Shown piece after piece: positions 8,584 to 16,553 of a DNA stretch of 57,243 nt. This DNA is from Rhodospirillales bacterium (lineage in GTDB: Bacteria; Pseudomonadota; Alphaproteobacteria; Rhodospirillales; UBA2165): NCBI GenBank assembly GCA_022823235.1, contig JAJDXO010000053.1:1-57243 (forward strand). The letters run 5' to 3'. The notes below the pieces were generated by a model, which saw only the letters and a list, made by a program, of their open reading frames with translations, made no database searches and was not told where the DNA came from. Position numbers and translations under genes: made by a program. Position 1 is the first letter of the stretch, and the number at the start of each line of letters is the position of its first letter.

Positions 8584-10287
8584 TCAGCGGACCGACATGG
8601 CGAAGGGCCCCGATCCTTCCGCCGGTTCGAATTTACCGAAGAACTCCGCGATCGCGCTTCGATTTCCAGTCAGTTCGACGCGCCCGGAATCTATCCCCTC
8701 CTCAATGTCTGCGACGCCCTCCGCCCAGTCGCTCAGGAATTGTCTCTTGAAGGTGAGGGTCGCGTCGCAGCTATCTGGGAGCGTTTCATGGAATTGACAG
8801 ACCCCCCGCCGGATTTCGAGGCCGCAACTCTCCTCGGTATCGGTGGAAACAAACCCCAAAGTGAGGTGGGTATCGAAGGCCTCTTCGGCTTTCAGTCGGA
8901 CCGTCATCAGCTCCAAAAGGCCGCCGGTCGGATAGTTCCGGACCTGACCGGATTGAATTCTGTGTCCGGCCCGTTGCGCTCCGAGTTTTCCCTCCAATTC
9001 CAGTGCCTGACACAATCCCCAGTTTCGCCAGGTACTGGTTTTTTGCTGGTAGGCCCAGCCCCGGAGGGCTTGCGCTTTGACGCGGCGGGCCTCCATGTCG
9101 TCGTTGTCGGCGCGGACGGCCCATGTCGCGATGTCCGCCGCCCAACGATAGTCTTCCTGCTCGATCGCGTCCCGCGCCTTCCCGAGGACCGCGTCTCTTC
9201 CACCCATGGCCGTCACATAGCGTTCCGCGCGCTCGCGCCAGGGATGCGGATCCAACTCAACCGCATCGCCCTGGAACCATCCGACGTAGCCGGCATAGAC
9301 GCTGCGGACCGAGTGCTTGTAGCTGCCGTAAAATTCACCGAGCCACGGATGGCCGGCCAGATGCTCGGGCATGGTCACTTTGTCCGCCAGTTCGTCCCAG
9401 GTGTGGCCTCGATTGATCCAGCGTACCGATTGGTCGTGCAGATACTGAATGGCATCCCGGTAGGCGGTGAGCAGTTCCTCGACCGCGTCGGCGCCTTCAA
9501 CCGTCGGCCCATGGTGCGGAATCAATATCTCGGCTTTCAGGTCCCGAAGTACGTCAAGGCCTTTCGCCCATTGCATCGGGTTACGGAACTGAGTTCCCCG
9601 CAGCGCATATAAATTGGGGAATGTCTTCCCTTGAACGGCGTCCGCCGAGATCAGCACCTTTTCGTCCGGCAGCCAAACGACGCTCTGGTCATCGGTTTCG
9701 CTGGGGACATGGATGACTTGCAGGTTAATGCCTGCGATCTCGAGTTTGATCAGACTATCGAACGTACGGGTCGGATCGACAAACCCCGATTTACCCACCG
9801 GTCTTGGAGGCGCCCCGACCGCGCTGCCATAGGTACCGGTCTCCCCATATTCGAGGTGTCCACCGGATTGAAACGGTCCGCGCCGATTTCGGATGGGCTT
9901 AAGGATACCGGCGTCGCGCAGCATATTGTTCGTCAGTTCCTTTTGTCCGATTACTTCAACCGTGCCGCGCCTGATGTCCTCCTCCGAAACGAAACTGAAG
10001 ATGCCGCCGACATGATCGGGATGAAAATGCGTCACGATAACCGCTTTGATCGGCTTGTCGGTGATCTCCCTGAACGCCGAGAATGCTTCGTCTCCCGGCA
10101 ATTCTCCCGTTAAGGTATCCACCAGAACGGCGCCGTCCTCGCCTTCGATCAACGTACAATTCGAACCGGCATAACAGTGGGCCGTGTGAATATGGCCCAA
10201 AGTCGTGATGACGTGAGGTGTTTCATACAAAACCATCTGAGCGGCAAGTTCAGGATGAACCGATGGTCGGATATCGTCGGGTGCCAT
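8584..10287 (-). CDS. Alkyl/aryl-sulfatase-like metallo-beta-lactamase hydrolase, copy 2
   Basis: The 567-residue protein is a full-length paralogue of 2316..4016. It has the metal motif THFHPDHVGGI, the SADAVQGKTFPNLYALRGTQ block, IPHHGPTVEG, the dimerisation-type EDYRWAADIATW region, and the SCP2-like end finishing in FAMSVR, as in copy 1 (FGMSVR). An ACCGGAGAG ribosome site precedes the ATG. It is likely cytoplasmic, with no signal peptide. The two copies face each other across about 4.5 kb and share most long sequence blocks, so they arose by duplication and probably act on related substrates. Its 3' end abuts a transposase remnant. Divergent from the TPP enzyme gene at 10647. Confidence 0.85.
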   Translation of the reverse strand: MAPDDIRPSVHPELAAQMVLYETPHVITTLGHIHTAHCYAGSNCTLIEGEDGAVLVDTLTGELPGDEAFSAFREITDKPIKAVIVTHFHPDHVGGIFSFVSEEDIRRGTVEVIGQKELTNNMLRDAGILKPIRNRRGPFQSGGHLEYGETGTYGSAVGAPPRPVGKSGFVDPTRTFDSLIKLEIAGINLQVIHVPSETDDQSVVWLPDEKVLISADAVQGKTFPNLYALRGTQFRNPMQWAKGLDVLRDLKAEILIPHHGPTVEGADAVEELLTAYRDAIQYLHDQSVRWINRGHTWDELADKVTMPEHLAGHPWLGEFYGSYKHSVRSVYAGYVGWFQGDAVELDPHPWRERAERYVTAMGGRDAVLGKARDAIEQEDYRWAADIATWAVRADNDDMEARRVKAQALRGWAYQQKTSTWRNWGLCQALELEGKLGAQRAGHRIQSGQVRNYPTGGLLELMTVRLKAEEAFDTHLTLGFVSTDTEESCGLEIRRGVCQFHETLPDSCDATLTFKRQFLSDWAEGVADIEEGIDSGRVELTGNRSAIAEFFGKFEPAEGSGPFAMSVR

Positions 10288-10646
10288 TGGACGCTCTCCG
10301 GTTAAACCAGATCAAACGAAGGTGCTACGGCAAATAATTGACCAATATAATTCTCATAACAAACAACGAATTCTAAAGAAGATCGTTAGCGAAACTAATA
10401 TTCGGTTGAAACTTATTTGGCCTGCCCCCATCAAGCGGTCCAACGCTTAAGTTGGAGATTGGCGCTGGTCAAGTTGACGGGGCGACCGCAGCCCATCGAC
10501 GGCGTGATAAATTCCCACTTTCGGCTTCGACATCGGTCTTTTCCGTTCACCGGGCAGCGGGTACCCTGGATTTCGCCCGGCAGCGAACATAACGGATCAA
10601 TGTTGGGCGGGGCGGTTTTACTGACGTTTGGGAGGACGCAAATCAC
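10288..10646. promoter_or_regulatory. 359-base divergent intergenic region
   Basis: This gap lies between the alkylsulfatase-like gene (minus) and the TPP enzyme operon (plus). Positions 10310 to 10420 are clearly AT-rich against the surrounding GC-rich DNA and probably hold promoters for both sides. No well-spaced -35/-10 pair or clear operator could be identified by eye. The TPP gene has a GGGAGG ribosome site at its end. Confidence 0.4.
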
Positions 10647-12350
10647 ATGGTAACGCGCGCCAACACGCGGGACGGCGGCGAGGCCGTCCTTGAGGCCATC
10701 CGCAATCTCGGCATTCAGCATGTGATCACGTCTCCGGGGTCCGAATGGTCGCCGGTCTGGGAAGCGCTCACGCGACAGCGCCACGAGAACATTCCCGGCC
10801 CGGCCTACATGCAGGTTTGGCATGAGAACCTGGCGGTCAACATCGCGACCGGCTACACCTTCATGACCGGCAAGCCTCAGGCCGTCATGCTGCATGCGGG
10901 CGTCGGCCCGCTGCAAGGCCTCATGGGGATGCACGCCGCCATGCAGTCCGAAGTCCCCATGCTGGTGCTGGCCGGCGAATCCGTCTCCCTCGGCGCCGAT
11001 CCCGACCTCAAGGTGGAGGCCCAATGGTACGGCGGCGTCAGCCCCGGCGGCATCGACAGGCTGGTCTCCAACTCGGTCAAATGGTCCAGCCTGGTGCCCA
11101 GCGCGCCGACCCTCTACCGGAGCATCGTCCGGGCCGGCGAAATGGCCCAGCGCGCGCCCAAGGGCCCAGTGTTTCTCGATGTACCGCTGGAGTACATGAT
11201 CGAGGACTGGGTTCCGGACCGGGAATTGATCGACGTGCCGCCGCCCTCCCGGACACAGGCGGTCGCCGCCGAACTGGAAGGACTGATCGCCGACATCAAC
11301 GAGGCGCGAAACCCGGTGATCATTACCGAGTTCGCCGGCCGAATTCCCGGCGCGTTCGAGGCGCTGACCGCCTTCGCCGAAGCGGCCGCCATCCCGGTCA
11401 TCGGCGGGCGTACGGCGACCTACGGCAACTTCCCGACCGACAACGGCCTGTGGCTCGGCATCGAGAGCTACGATCACCTGCCCGAAGCCGATCTTGTCCT
11501 TCTGGTGGGATCCCGAACGCCCTGGTATCCGCCGTTCAACTGTCCGACGCAGGCCAAGATCGTCGCCATCGGGGAACAGCCTCACAAGGAATGGCTGGCC
11601 TATCAGGACATGCATGCCGATGCCTATCTCGAAGGCGACCTGGCGGCGACTTTGAACGCGGCGACGGGGATGCTCAATGACGGCGGGCCGGACGAGGCGG
11701 TCAAAGAGGCCCGCCGCAAAAAATGGTCGGCCGTCCACGATGAATTCATGTCGGACCTGAAGACCAGGCGGGACGCCGCCGCCAAGGACGGCGCGCTCAA
11801 CGCCATATCCGTCAGCGCGGCCATCGAAGAGGTGATGCCGCCGGATACGGTTTTCGTCGACGAGACCATCACCCATTTCCTGATGATGCGAAACCACCTC
11901 TCCGTGACCCGGCCCAACTCCCTTTTCAAGCAGACGGTCAGCGGCCTGGGACAGGGACTCGGGGTGGCGCTTGGGCTGAAGCTCGGCGCGCCCGAGCGGC
12001 AGGTGGTGGCGTTCGTCGGCGACGGCAGCTTCCTTTACAATCCGATCACCCAGGCCCTCGGCGCATCCCGCGATTACGGCCTTCCCATCACCATCGTCGT
12101 CATGAACAACAACGGCTATCAGGCGATGCTGAAGGGGCACCAACTCTATTATTCGGAGGGCATGGTGAAAGAGACCGACCTCACCTACGGCTTCCAGATC
12201 GAGGCGCCGGTCTTCGAGGAGCTGGGGACGCCGTTGGGCGCGAGGGGTGTCCGGGCCGAGAGCTACCAGGACTTCAAACGGGCCCTCGAGGACGCCCGGG
12301 CCGAAAACGCCGATGGCCGTACCATGATCATCAACGCCATCCTGCCGTAA
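10647..12350 (+). CDS. Thiamine pyrophosphate-dependent enzyme (acetolactate synthase-like)
   Basis: The 567-residue protein has the three-domain layout of TPP decarboxylases and synthases. The N-terminal PYR domain carries the catalytic-glutamate region QVWHENLAVNIATGY. The middle domain has ITEFAGRIPGAFEAL. The C-terminal PP domain has the TPP/Mg motif GDGSFLYNPITQALG ending in NNNGY. Such enzymes decarboxylate 2-oxo acids or join the product to a second carbonyl. It heads a probable operon with an SDR (13 bases later) and a Rieske oxygenase, so a catabolic role rather than valine/isoleucine synthesis is likely. No regulatory small subunit (IlvH) is nearby, which supports this. Confidence 0.82.
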   Translation: MVTRANTRDGGEAVLEAIRNLGIQHVITSPGSEWSPVWEALTRQRHENIPGPAYMQVWHENLAVNIATGYTFMTGKPQAVMLHAGVGPLQGLMGMHAAMQSEVPMLVLAGESVSLGADPDLKVEAQWYGGVSPGGIDRLVSNSVKWSSLVPSAPTLYRSIVRAGEMAQRAPKGPVFLDVPLEYMIEDWVPDRELIDVPPPSRTQAVAAELEGLIADINEARNPVIITEFAGRIPGAFEALTAFAEAAAIPVIGGRTATYGNFPTDNGLWLGIESYDHLPEADLVLLVGSRTPWYPPFNCPTQAKIVAIGEQPHKEWLAYQDMHADAYLEGDLAATLNAATGMLNDGGPDEAVKEARRKKWSAVHDEFMSDLKTRRDAAAKDGALNAISVSAAIEEVMPPDTVFVDETITHFLMMRNHLSVTRPNSLFKQTVSGLGQGLGVALGLKLGAPERQVVAFVGDGSFLYNPITQALGASRDYGLPITIVVMNNNGYQAMLKGHQLYYSEGMVKETDLTYGFQIEAPVFEELGTPLGARGVRAESYQDFKRALEDARAENADGRTMIINAILP

Positions 12351-12363
12351 TAGGAGATTCACC

Positions 12364-13122
12364 ATGGACGGACGTGTCGTGATCGTGACCGGCGGCGGCC
12401 AGGGATTGGGGCGGGCGTTCGCCAAAGGCTTCGCCGGACGGGGCGCTGTCGCGATAATCGCCGAGATCAATGGCGAGAACGCCGGGAACGTTGAACGGGA
12501 AATCACCGATGCCGGCGGCAAGGCCCTGGCGATCGAAACCGACGTCGCCGACCCCGCCTCGGTGCGGACGATGGCCCGGAAGGTCCTCGACGAGTACGGC
12601 CGCATCGACGTGCTGATCAACAACGCCGCGCTGTTGACGGGCATCCGGCGCGTACCCGTCGACGAACTCGAAGACGATGAATGGGAGCGGCTTCTCAAGG
12701 TCAACGTCACCGGCGCCTTCAACTGCGTGAAGGCGACCGTGGCGGCCATGCGGGAGGCCGGGTGGGGCCGCATCATCAACCTGTCGTCCGACACCGTCCT
12801 GCTGCCGCCGCCGATCAGCATGGCGCACTACATCACCAGCAAGGCGGCGCTTGTGGGATTGACCCGCGCACTGGCCCGCGAACTCGGAAGCGACGGCATC
12901 ACCGTCAACGCCATCCTGCCCGGCTCGACGGAAACCGAGGTCAATACGACCAACGAGATCACCCTGCGGAACCGCCGGGACAATGTCGTCCCGCGTCAGG
13001 CCATTCCCCGCGTCGAGGTGCCGGAAGATCTGGTCGGGGCTGCGCTGTTTTTGGCCTCCGACGAGGCCGGGTTCATCACCGGCCAGAACCTGCCGGTGAA
13101 TGGCGGGATCGCGTTCGTGTGA
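12364..13122 (+). CDS. Short-chain dehydrogenase/reductase (SDR)
   Basis: This 252-residue classical SDR has the cofactor motif TGGGQGLG near residue 10, NNAAL near residue 90, a catalytic serine in INLSSDT, and Y156-x3-K160 in AHYITSKAAL. It would oxidise or reduce an alcohol/carbonyl using NAD(P)(H) in the cytoplasm. A GGAG ribosome site lies in the 13-base gap after the TPP enzyme gene, so the two are cotranscribed. The C-terminal FITGQNLPVNGG is typical of the family. The substrate is not indicated by the sequence. Confidence 0.9.
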   Translation: MDGRVVIVTGGGQGLGRAFAKGFAGRGAVAIIAEINGENAGNVEREITDAGGKALAIETDVADPASVRTMARKVLDEYGRIDVLINNAALLTGIRRVPVDELEDDEWERLLKVNVTGAFNCVKATVAAMREAGWGRIINLSSDTVLLPPPISMAHYITSKAALVGLTRALARELGSDGITVNAILPGSTETEVNTTNEITLRNRRDNVVPRQAIPRVEVPEDLVGAALFLASDEAGFITGQNLPVNGGIAFV

Positions 13123-13155
13123 TATGATTACGGCAGGTTCCGGACCGAGGTCGCC

Positions 13156-14175
13156 ATGACGGACGCGTTTCTCCAGGAACAGTGGTACGCAGCCGCGCTT
13201 TCCAACGAAGTGACGGCGGACGCACCGTTTGCCCGGACGATCTGCGGCGAAGACATCGTCTTCTTCCGCTCCCCGGAGGGAGAACTCCGGGGGTTGGAGG
13301 ACCGGTGCGCCCATCGGTATGCTCCCCTCTCGCTCGGCACCGTCGAGGACGGCCGCCTCCGGTGCCAGTACCACGGCATGCTGTTCGACCATACCGGCCA
13401 ATGCGTCGAGGTGCCGGGTCAGGACACCGCCCCGGAGGCGGCCCGGATCAAGAACTATTCGGTCGCCGAAAGCGACGGATGGGTGTGGGTGTGGATCGGC
13501 CGGGGCGTACCCAAGCCGGTCTCCGAAATCCCAAGCCTGCCCTACTTCGACAGCAGCGAGTGGTCGGGTTTCCACAAGTATTTCTACGTCAAAGGGGCGG
13601 CCCAGCTCTTCGTCGACAACCTGCTCGATTTGAGCCATCTGGCGTTCACCCACAAGGAGTCCATCGGCTCGGCCTCGTCCAAGGATGCGCCGCCGGAGAT
13701 GGAATTCGCCGTCGAGGGGAATATGGTCAGGGGACGGCGCTACATCTACGACGTGGAGCCGGGGCCGTTTATCGTCAGTTGGGGCGGGTTCACCGGTCTG
13801 ATCGACCGCTGCTCGGACTACATCTGGTGGCCGCCGTCGGTAATGGAAATCGAGTCCAAGTTCAGCGATCCGACCAACAAAATTACCGTAAAGGTCATCA
13901 ACCCGATCACGCCGGAGACCGAGACCACGTCGCATTTCTGGATGGGTTGGGCGCGGGACTTCCGGCTCGATGACGAGGAGCTCACGGAACAGGCGGTCGT
14001 CGAAAACACGCAGGTGATCATGGAAGACGTGGAGATGATCGAGGCGCAACAGAGGGTGATCACCGCGCGCGGCGAACTCAAGCCGATCCCAATCCAGGCC
14101 GACCGCGCGCTGATGGCCGTCCGGACCATCCTCAAGCGGCTCCACGAAGAGAACAACCGTCACGCCGCCGAGTAG
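13156..14175 (+). CDS. Rieske non-haem iron oxygenase (VanA-like), copy 1
   Basis: The 339-residue protein is an oxygenase large subunit. The Rieske [2Fe-2S] site is CAHRYAPLSLG followed by CQYHGMLFD. The mononuclear iron site is DNLLDLSHLAFTH. Length and layout match vanillate O-demethylase-type enzymes, which hydroxylate or demethylate aromatic rings using electrons from a separate reductase. No reductase gene lies beside it. It follows the SDR by 33 bases in what is probably a TPP-SDR-Rieske operon. A second, longer and not closely similar Rieske protein is at 31968..33152. Confidence 0.88.
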   Translation: MTDAFLQEQWYAAALSNEVTADAPFARTICGEDIVFFRSPEGELRGLEDRCAHRYAPLSLGTVEDGRLRCQYHGMLFDHTGQCVEVPGQDTAPEAARIKNYSVAESDGWVWVWIGRGVPKPVSEIPSLPYFDSSEWSGFHKYFYVKGAAQLFVDNLLDLSHLAFTHKESIGSASSKDAPPEMEFAVEGNMVRGRRYIYDVEPGPFIVSWGGFTGLIDRCSDYIWWPPSVMEIESKFSDPTNKITVKVINPITPETETTSHFWMGWARDFRLDDEELTEQAVVENTQVIMEDVEMIEAQQRVITARGELKPIPIQADRALMAVRTILKRLHEENNRHAAE

Positions 14176-14186
14176 ACCGCAAGCCG

Positions 14187-14282
14187 TCATCACCGGGCAA
14201 GGACCGGTGATCCACGTGGATGGCCGGGTCCGGGCCCGGCCATGACGTAATCATTTTATGCCCGGCCATGACGCAATCAATT
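14187..14282. repeat. Family B intergenic repeat
   Basis: The copy contains CGTCATCACCGGGCAAGGACC, its mirrored GGTGATCCACG, and GATGGCCGGGTCCGGGCCC followed by CCGGCCATGACG. The same blocks recur near 21655, 26556, 31783 and 57040. It lies between two convergent stop codons and can form a large hairpin. Confidence 0.75.
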
Positions 14283-14293
14283 GAGGCTGCGTC

Positions 14294-15898
14294 CTAAGCG
14301 TCCTCCAGAACGAAGTCGGCGCCGCGGTCGGCGATCATCATGGTCGGCGCATTGGTGTTTCCGGAAACAAGCTGCGGCATGACGGAACAATCGGCGACCC
14401 GGACGCCGTCGACGCCGTTGACCTTCAGCCGCACGTCGGTGACGGCGCCTCGGTCGCTGCCCATCCGGCAGGTGCCGGCGGGATGGTAGGCGGTCCGCGC
14501 CTGTTTTCTGATCGCGTCGTCGAGATTGTTGGACCCGATTGCGACCGAGATGTCGGGTCCCGGCCAAATCATGTCGCCCAGGATTTCCTTGAGCGGCGGC
14601 TGTTCGCAAATTTCCCGCGCGAAACGGATACCGCGCCGCAGCGTGTCCAGATCCTCCCCGGTCCGCAGAACCTGCGCCTCGAAGGCCGGGTGGTCTTCGG
14701 GGTTGGTGGACGCCAATACCAGCCGGCCCCGCGACGTTGGCCGCATGGTCAGCGGATGGAGGTGGAGGGAGTGTGTGGGGAGAGGCCCCTCCCCCGGCGC
14801 GCCGGGGGCGAACGGCGCGAAATTATATTGCACGTCGGGCCGGCCGTCTCCATCCGTATCAACGCACGCACCCGCCGCCAGCAGATTGGAGGTCAGCAAC
14901 CCGCGCTTGAACAGGAAGTATGCAATCCCATGCCTCATCGCCGCGAGGCCCTTGTCGGCGTTGTGATAGCCCTTGGCGTTCTTGAGCTTGTAGGTGACCG
15001 GGGTGCCGACGTGATCGTGGTAATTGGCGCCGACCTCCGGGGCATCGTGGACGGTCTGGATGCCGTGACGATCGAGGCCGGCGGCCGGCCCGACGCCGGA
15101 CAGCATCAGAAGCTTCGGACTATGGAAGGACCCCGCCGTCAGGATGATCTCCCTGCGAGCACGGAGGACATATTCCCGGCCGTCCCGCTTGACCTCCAGC
15201 GCCTCCGCCCGCCGGCCGTTGAAGCGGATTTTGCCGGCGACGGCGTTTGTCATCACCGTCAGTTGTTCATGGCCGATGACGGGTTTCAGGAAGCACGTGG
15301 CCGCCGACTGCCGGCGGCCGGCATGCGCCGTCGCCTGATACCATCCGGCGCCCTCCTGCTTTTCGCCGTTGAAATCGTCGGACCACGCCAACCCGGCCGA
15401 TTGGGCGGCATCCAGCATGATTTCATTGATCGGGTGTTTGTATTCGGGATCGGCGACGACAAGCTGCCCGTCCCGGCCGTGATAGGGCGCACCCAGATGC
15501 ATGTTCCTCTCGTGGCGCATGAAGACGGGCAATACGTCCTCGTACCGCCAGCCGGCGCACCCGTGAAGGTCGTCCCATTCGTCGTAGTCCCGGGCCTGGC
15601 CGCGCATATAGATCATGGCGTTGACCGATGATCCGCCGCCGACGACGTTTCCCTGGGGAACGGCGAACCGCTTGCCGTCCAGGGTTTCGTCGGGTTCGGA
15701 CAGCACCGCGTCGATGTCTTGGGACTGGTGAGCCTTGAAATAGGTCGCCGGGATGTGAATCCACCGGTTGTCGTCCATCCGGCCGCGCTCGACCAGCGCC
15801 ACGGAAAATCTTCCGTCCCGGATCAGTCGATACGCCATGACGCATCCGCCCGATCCGGCGCCGACGATGACGTAATCGAACGCTAACTCTTCAGCCAT
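14294..15898 (-). CDS. GMC-family FAD-dependent oxidoreductase
   Basis: The 534-residue protein has the FAD-binding start FDYVIVGAGSGGCVMAYRL, the GMC signature VVGGGSSVNAMIYMRG, and the C-terminal catalytic region YHPAGTCRMG with SVMPQLVSGNTNAPTMMIA. The His and Asn of the last two blocks are the usual active-site pair. Family members oxidise alcohols (for example choline) to aldehydes. The ATG at 15898 is preferred over a TTG four codons upstream. It is the last gene of the minus-strand run that begins with the deiodinase-like selenoprotein, 60 bases after the CMD gene. It may oxidise an imported alcohol, but the substrate is not known. Confidence 0.88.
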   Translation of the reverse strand: MAEELAFDYVIVGAGSGGCVMAYRLIRDGRFSVALVERGRMDDNRWIHIPATYFKAHQSQDIDAVLSEPDETLDGKRFAVPQGNVVGGGSSVNAMIYMRGQARDYDEWDDLHGCAGWRYEDVLPVFMRHERNMHLGAPYHGRDGQLVVADPEYKHPINEIMLDAAQSAGLAWSDDFNGEKQEGAGWYQATAHAGRRQSAATCFLKPVIGHEQLTVMTNAVAGKIRFNGRRAEALEVKRDGREYVLRARREIILTAGSFHSPKLLMLSGVGPAAGLDRHGIQTVHDAPEVGANYHDHVGTPVTYKLKNAKGYHNADKGLAAMRHGIAYFLFKRGLLTSNLLAAGACVDTDGDGRPDVQYNFAPFAPGAPGEGPLPTHSLHLHPLTMRPTSRGRLVLASTNPEDHPAFEAQVLRTGEDLDTLRRGIRFAREICEQPPLKEILGDMIWPGPDISVAIGSNNLDDAIRKQARTAYHPAGTCRMGSDRGAVTDVRLKVNGVDGVRVADCSVMPQLVSGNTNAPTMMIADRGADFVLEDA

Positions 15899-15958
15899 GA
15901 GAACCGCCAAGCCTTTGAATTGGCCATTGAATTGGCCGCCGAATAGGCCGCGAACGCC

Positions 15959-16537
15959 CTACTTGTTGGTCCAGCCCAGCGTGATGGGATGGGCCTTGCG
16001 CTGTTCCTCGGGCGCGCCGACGTGTTTCCCGGGCTCCCAGCCCACCGGCCGCAGCACCCGGTCGGCGAACTCGATGGACTCGTTGTCGGTCACCGTGCCG
16101 ATGGTGTCGTTCCAGCGGTTGAGGAATCCGCCGACGGCGATCACCGCCAAAATCTCGATGATCTGCATGTCCGTGTAATGCTTGCGGAGCTCCTCGAAAT
16201 GCTCCGGCTTGACGGTGCTGGGCGCCGATCCCGCGGCGAATGCCAGGTCGATTGCCGCCCTCTCCGCGTCCGAGAACCGGTCGGACTCGTCGTAGTTCCA
16301 CAGCGCCTGAATCCTCTCATCCGGCACGTCGATCCGGTGGAGGTGATAGGAGCCGTGGGACTGACAGTGAAGGCTGCCGTGCGACATGCTCGCCGCGGTA
16401 AAGACGAACTGCTTGAGCTCACCCGGGATCTCCCGGCCGGGGAACACGAGCTTGAAGACGCTGTTCATCTTCTCCCGCAGCTCGGGCCAGTGCTCCATCT
16501 CGAAGTTCTGCCGGTCGTGATAGCCATCCGATGCCAT
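15959..16537 (-). CDS. Carboxymuconolactone decarboxylase/AhpD-like protein with Ser for first Cys
   Basis: This 192-residue protein belongs to the CMD/AhpD superfamily. The core is AASMSHGSLHCQSHGSYH, which matches the family C-x-x-C-x-x-H pattern except that the first cysteine is serine (codon AGC, one base from TGC). The second cysteine and the histidine remain. The downstream segment FSDAERAAIDLAFAAGSAPS and the FLNRWNDTIG block are typical. Losing one of the paired cysteines suggests it does not act as a disulfide-forming peroxidase, or uses another thiol partner. It sits 16 bases upstream of no gene but directly follows the TRAP permease gene (16-base gap) and is cotranscribed with it. 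Confidence 0.78.
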   Translation of the reverse strand: MASDGYHDRQNFEMEHWPELREKMNSVFKLVFPGREIPGELKQFVFTAASMSHGSLHCQSHGSYHLHRIDVPDERIQALWNYDESDRFSDAERAAIDLAFAAGSAPSTVKPEHFEELRKHYTDMQIIEILAVIAVGGFLNRWNDTIGTVTDNESIEFADRVLRPVGWEPGKHVGAPEEQRKAHPITLGWTNK

Positions 16538-16553
16538 GACTTTGCTCCTTGGG

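Noticed and set aside
10431-12821. 796-codon minus-strand frame opposite the TPP enzyme and SDR genes
   Set aside because: Same reason: composition typical of antisense frames in GC-rich DNA, while both plus-strand genes have full family motifs.
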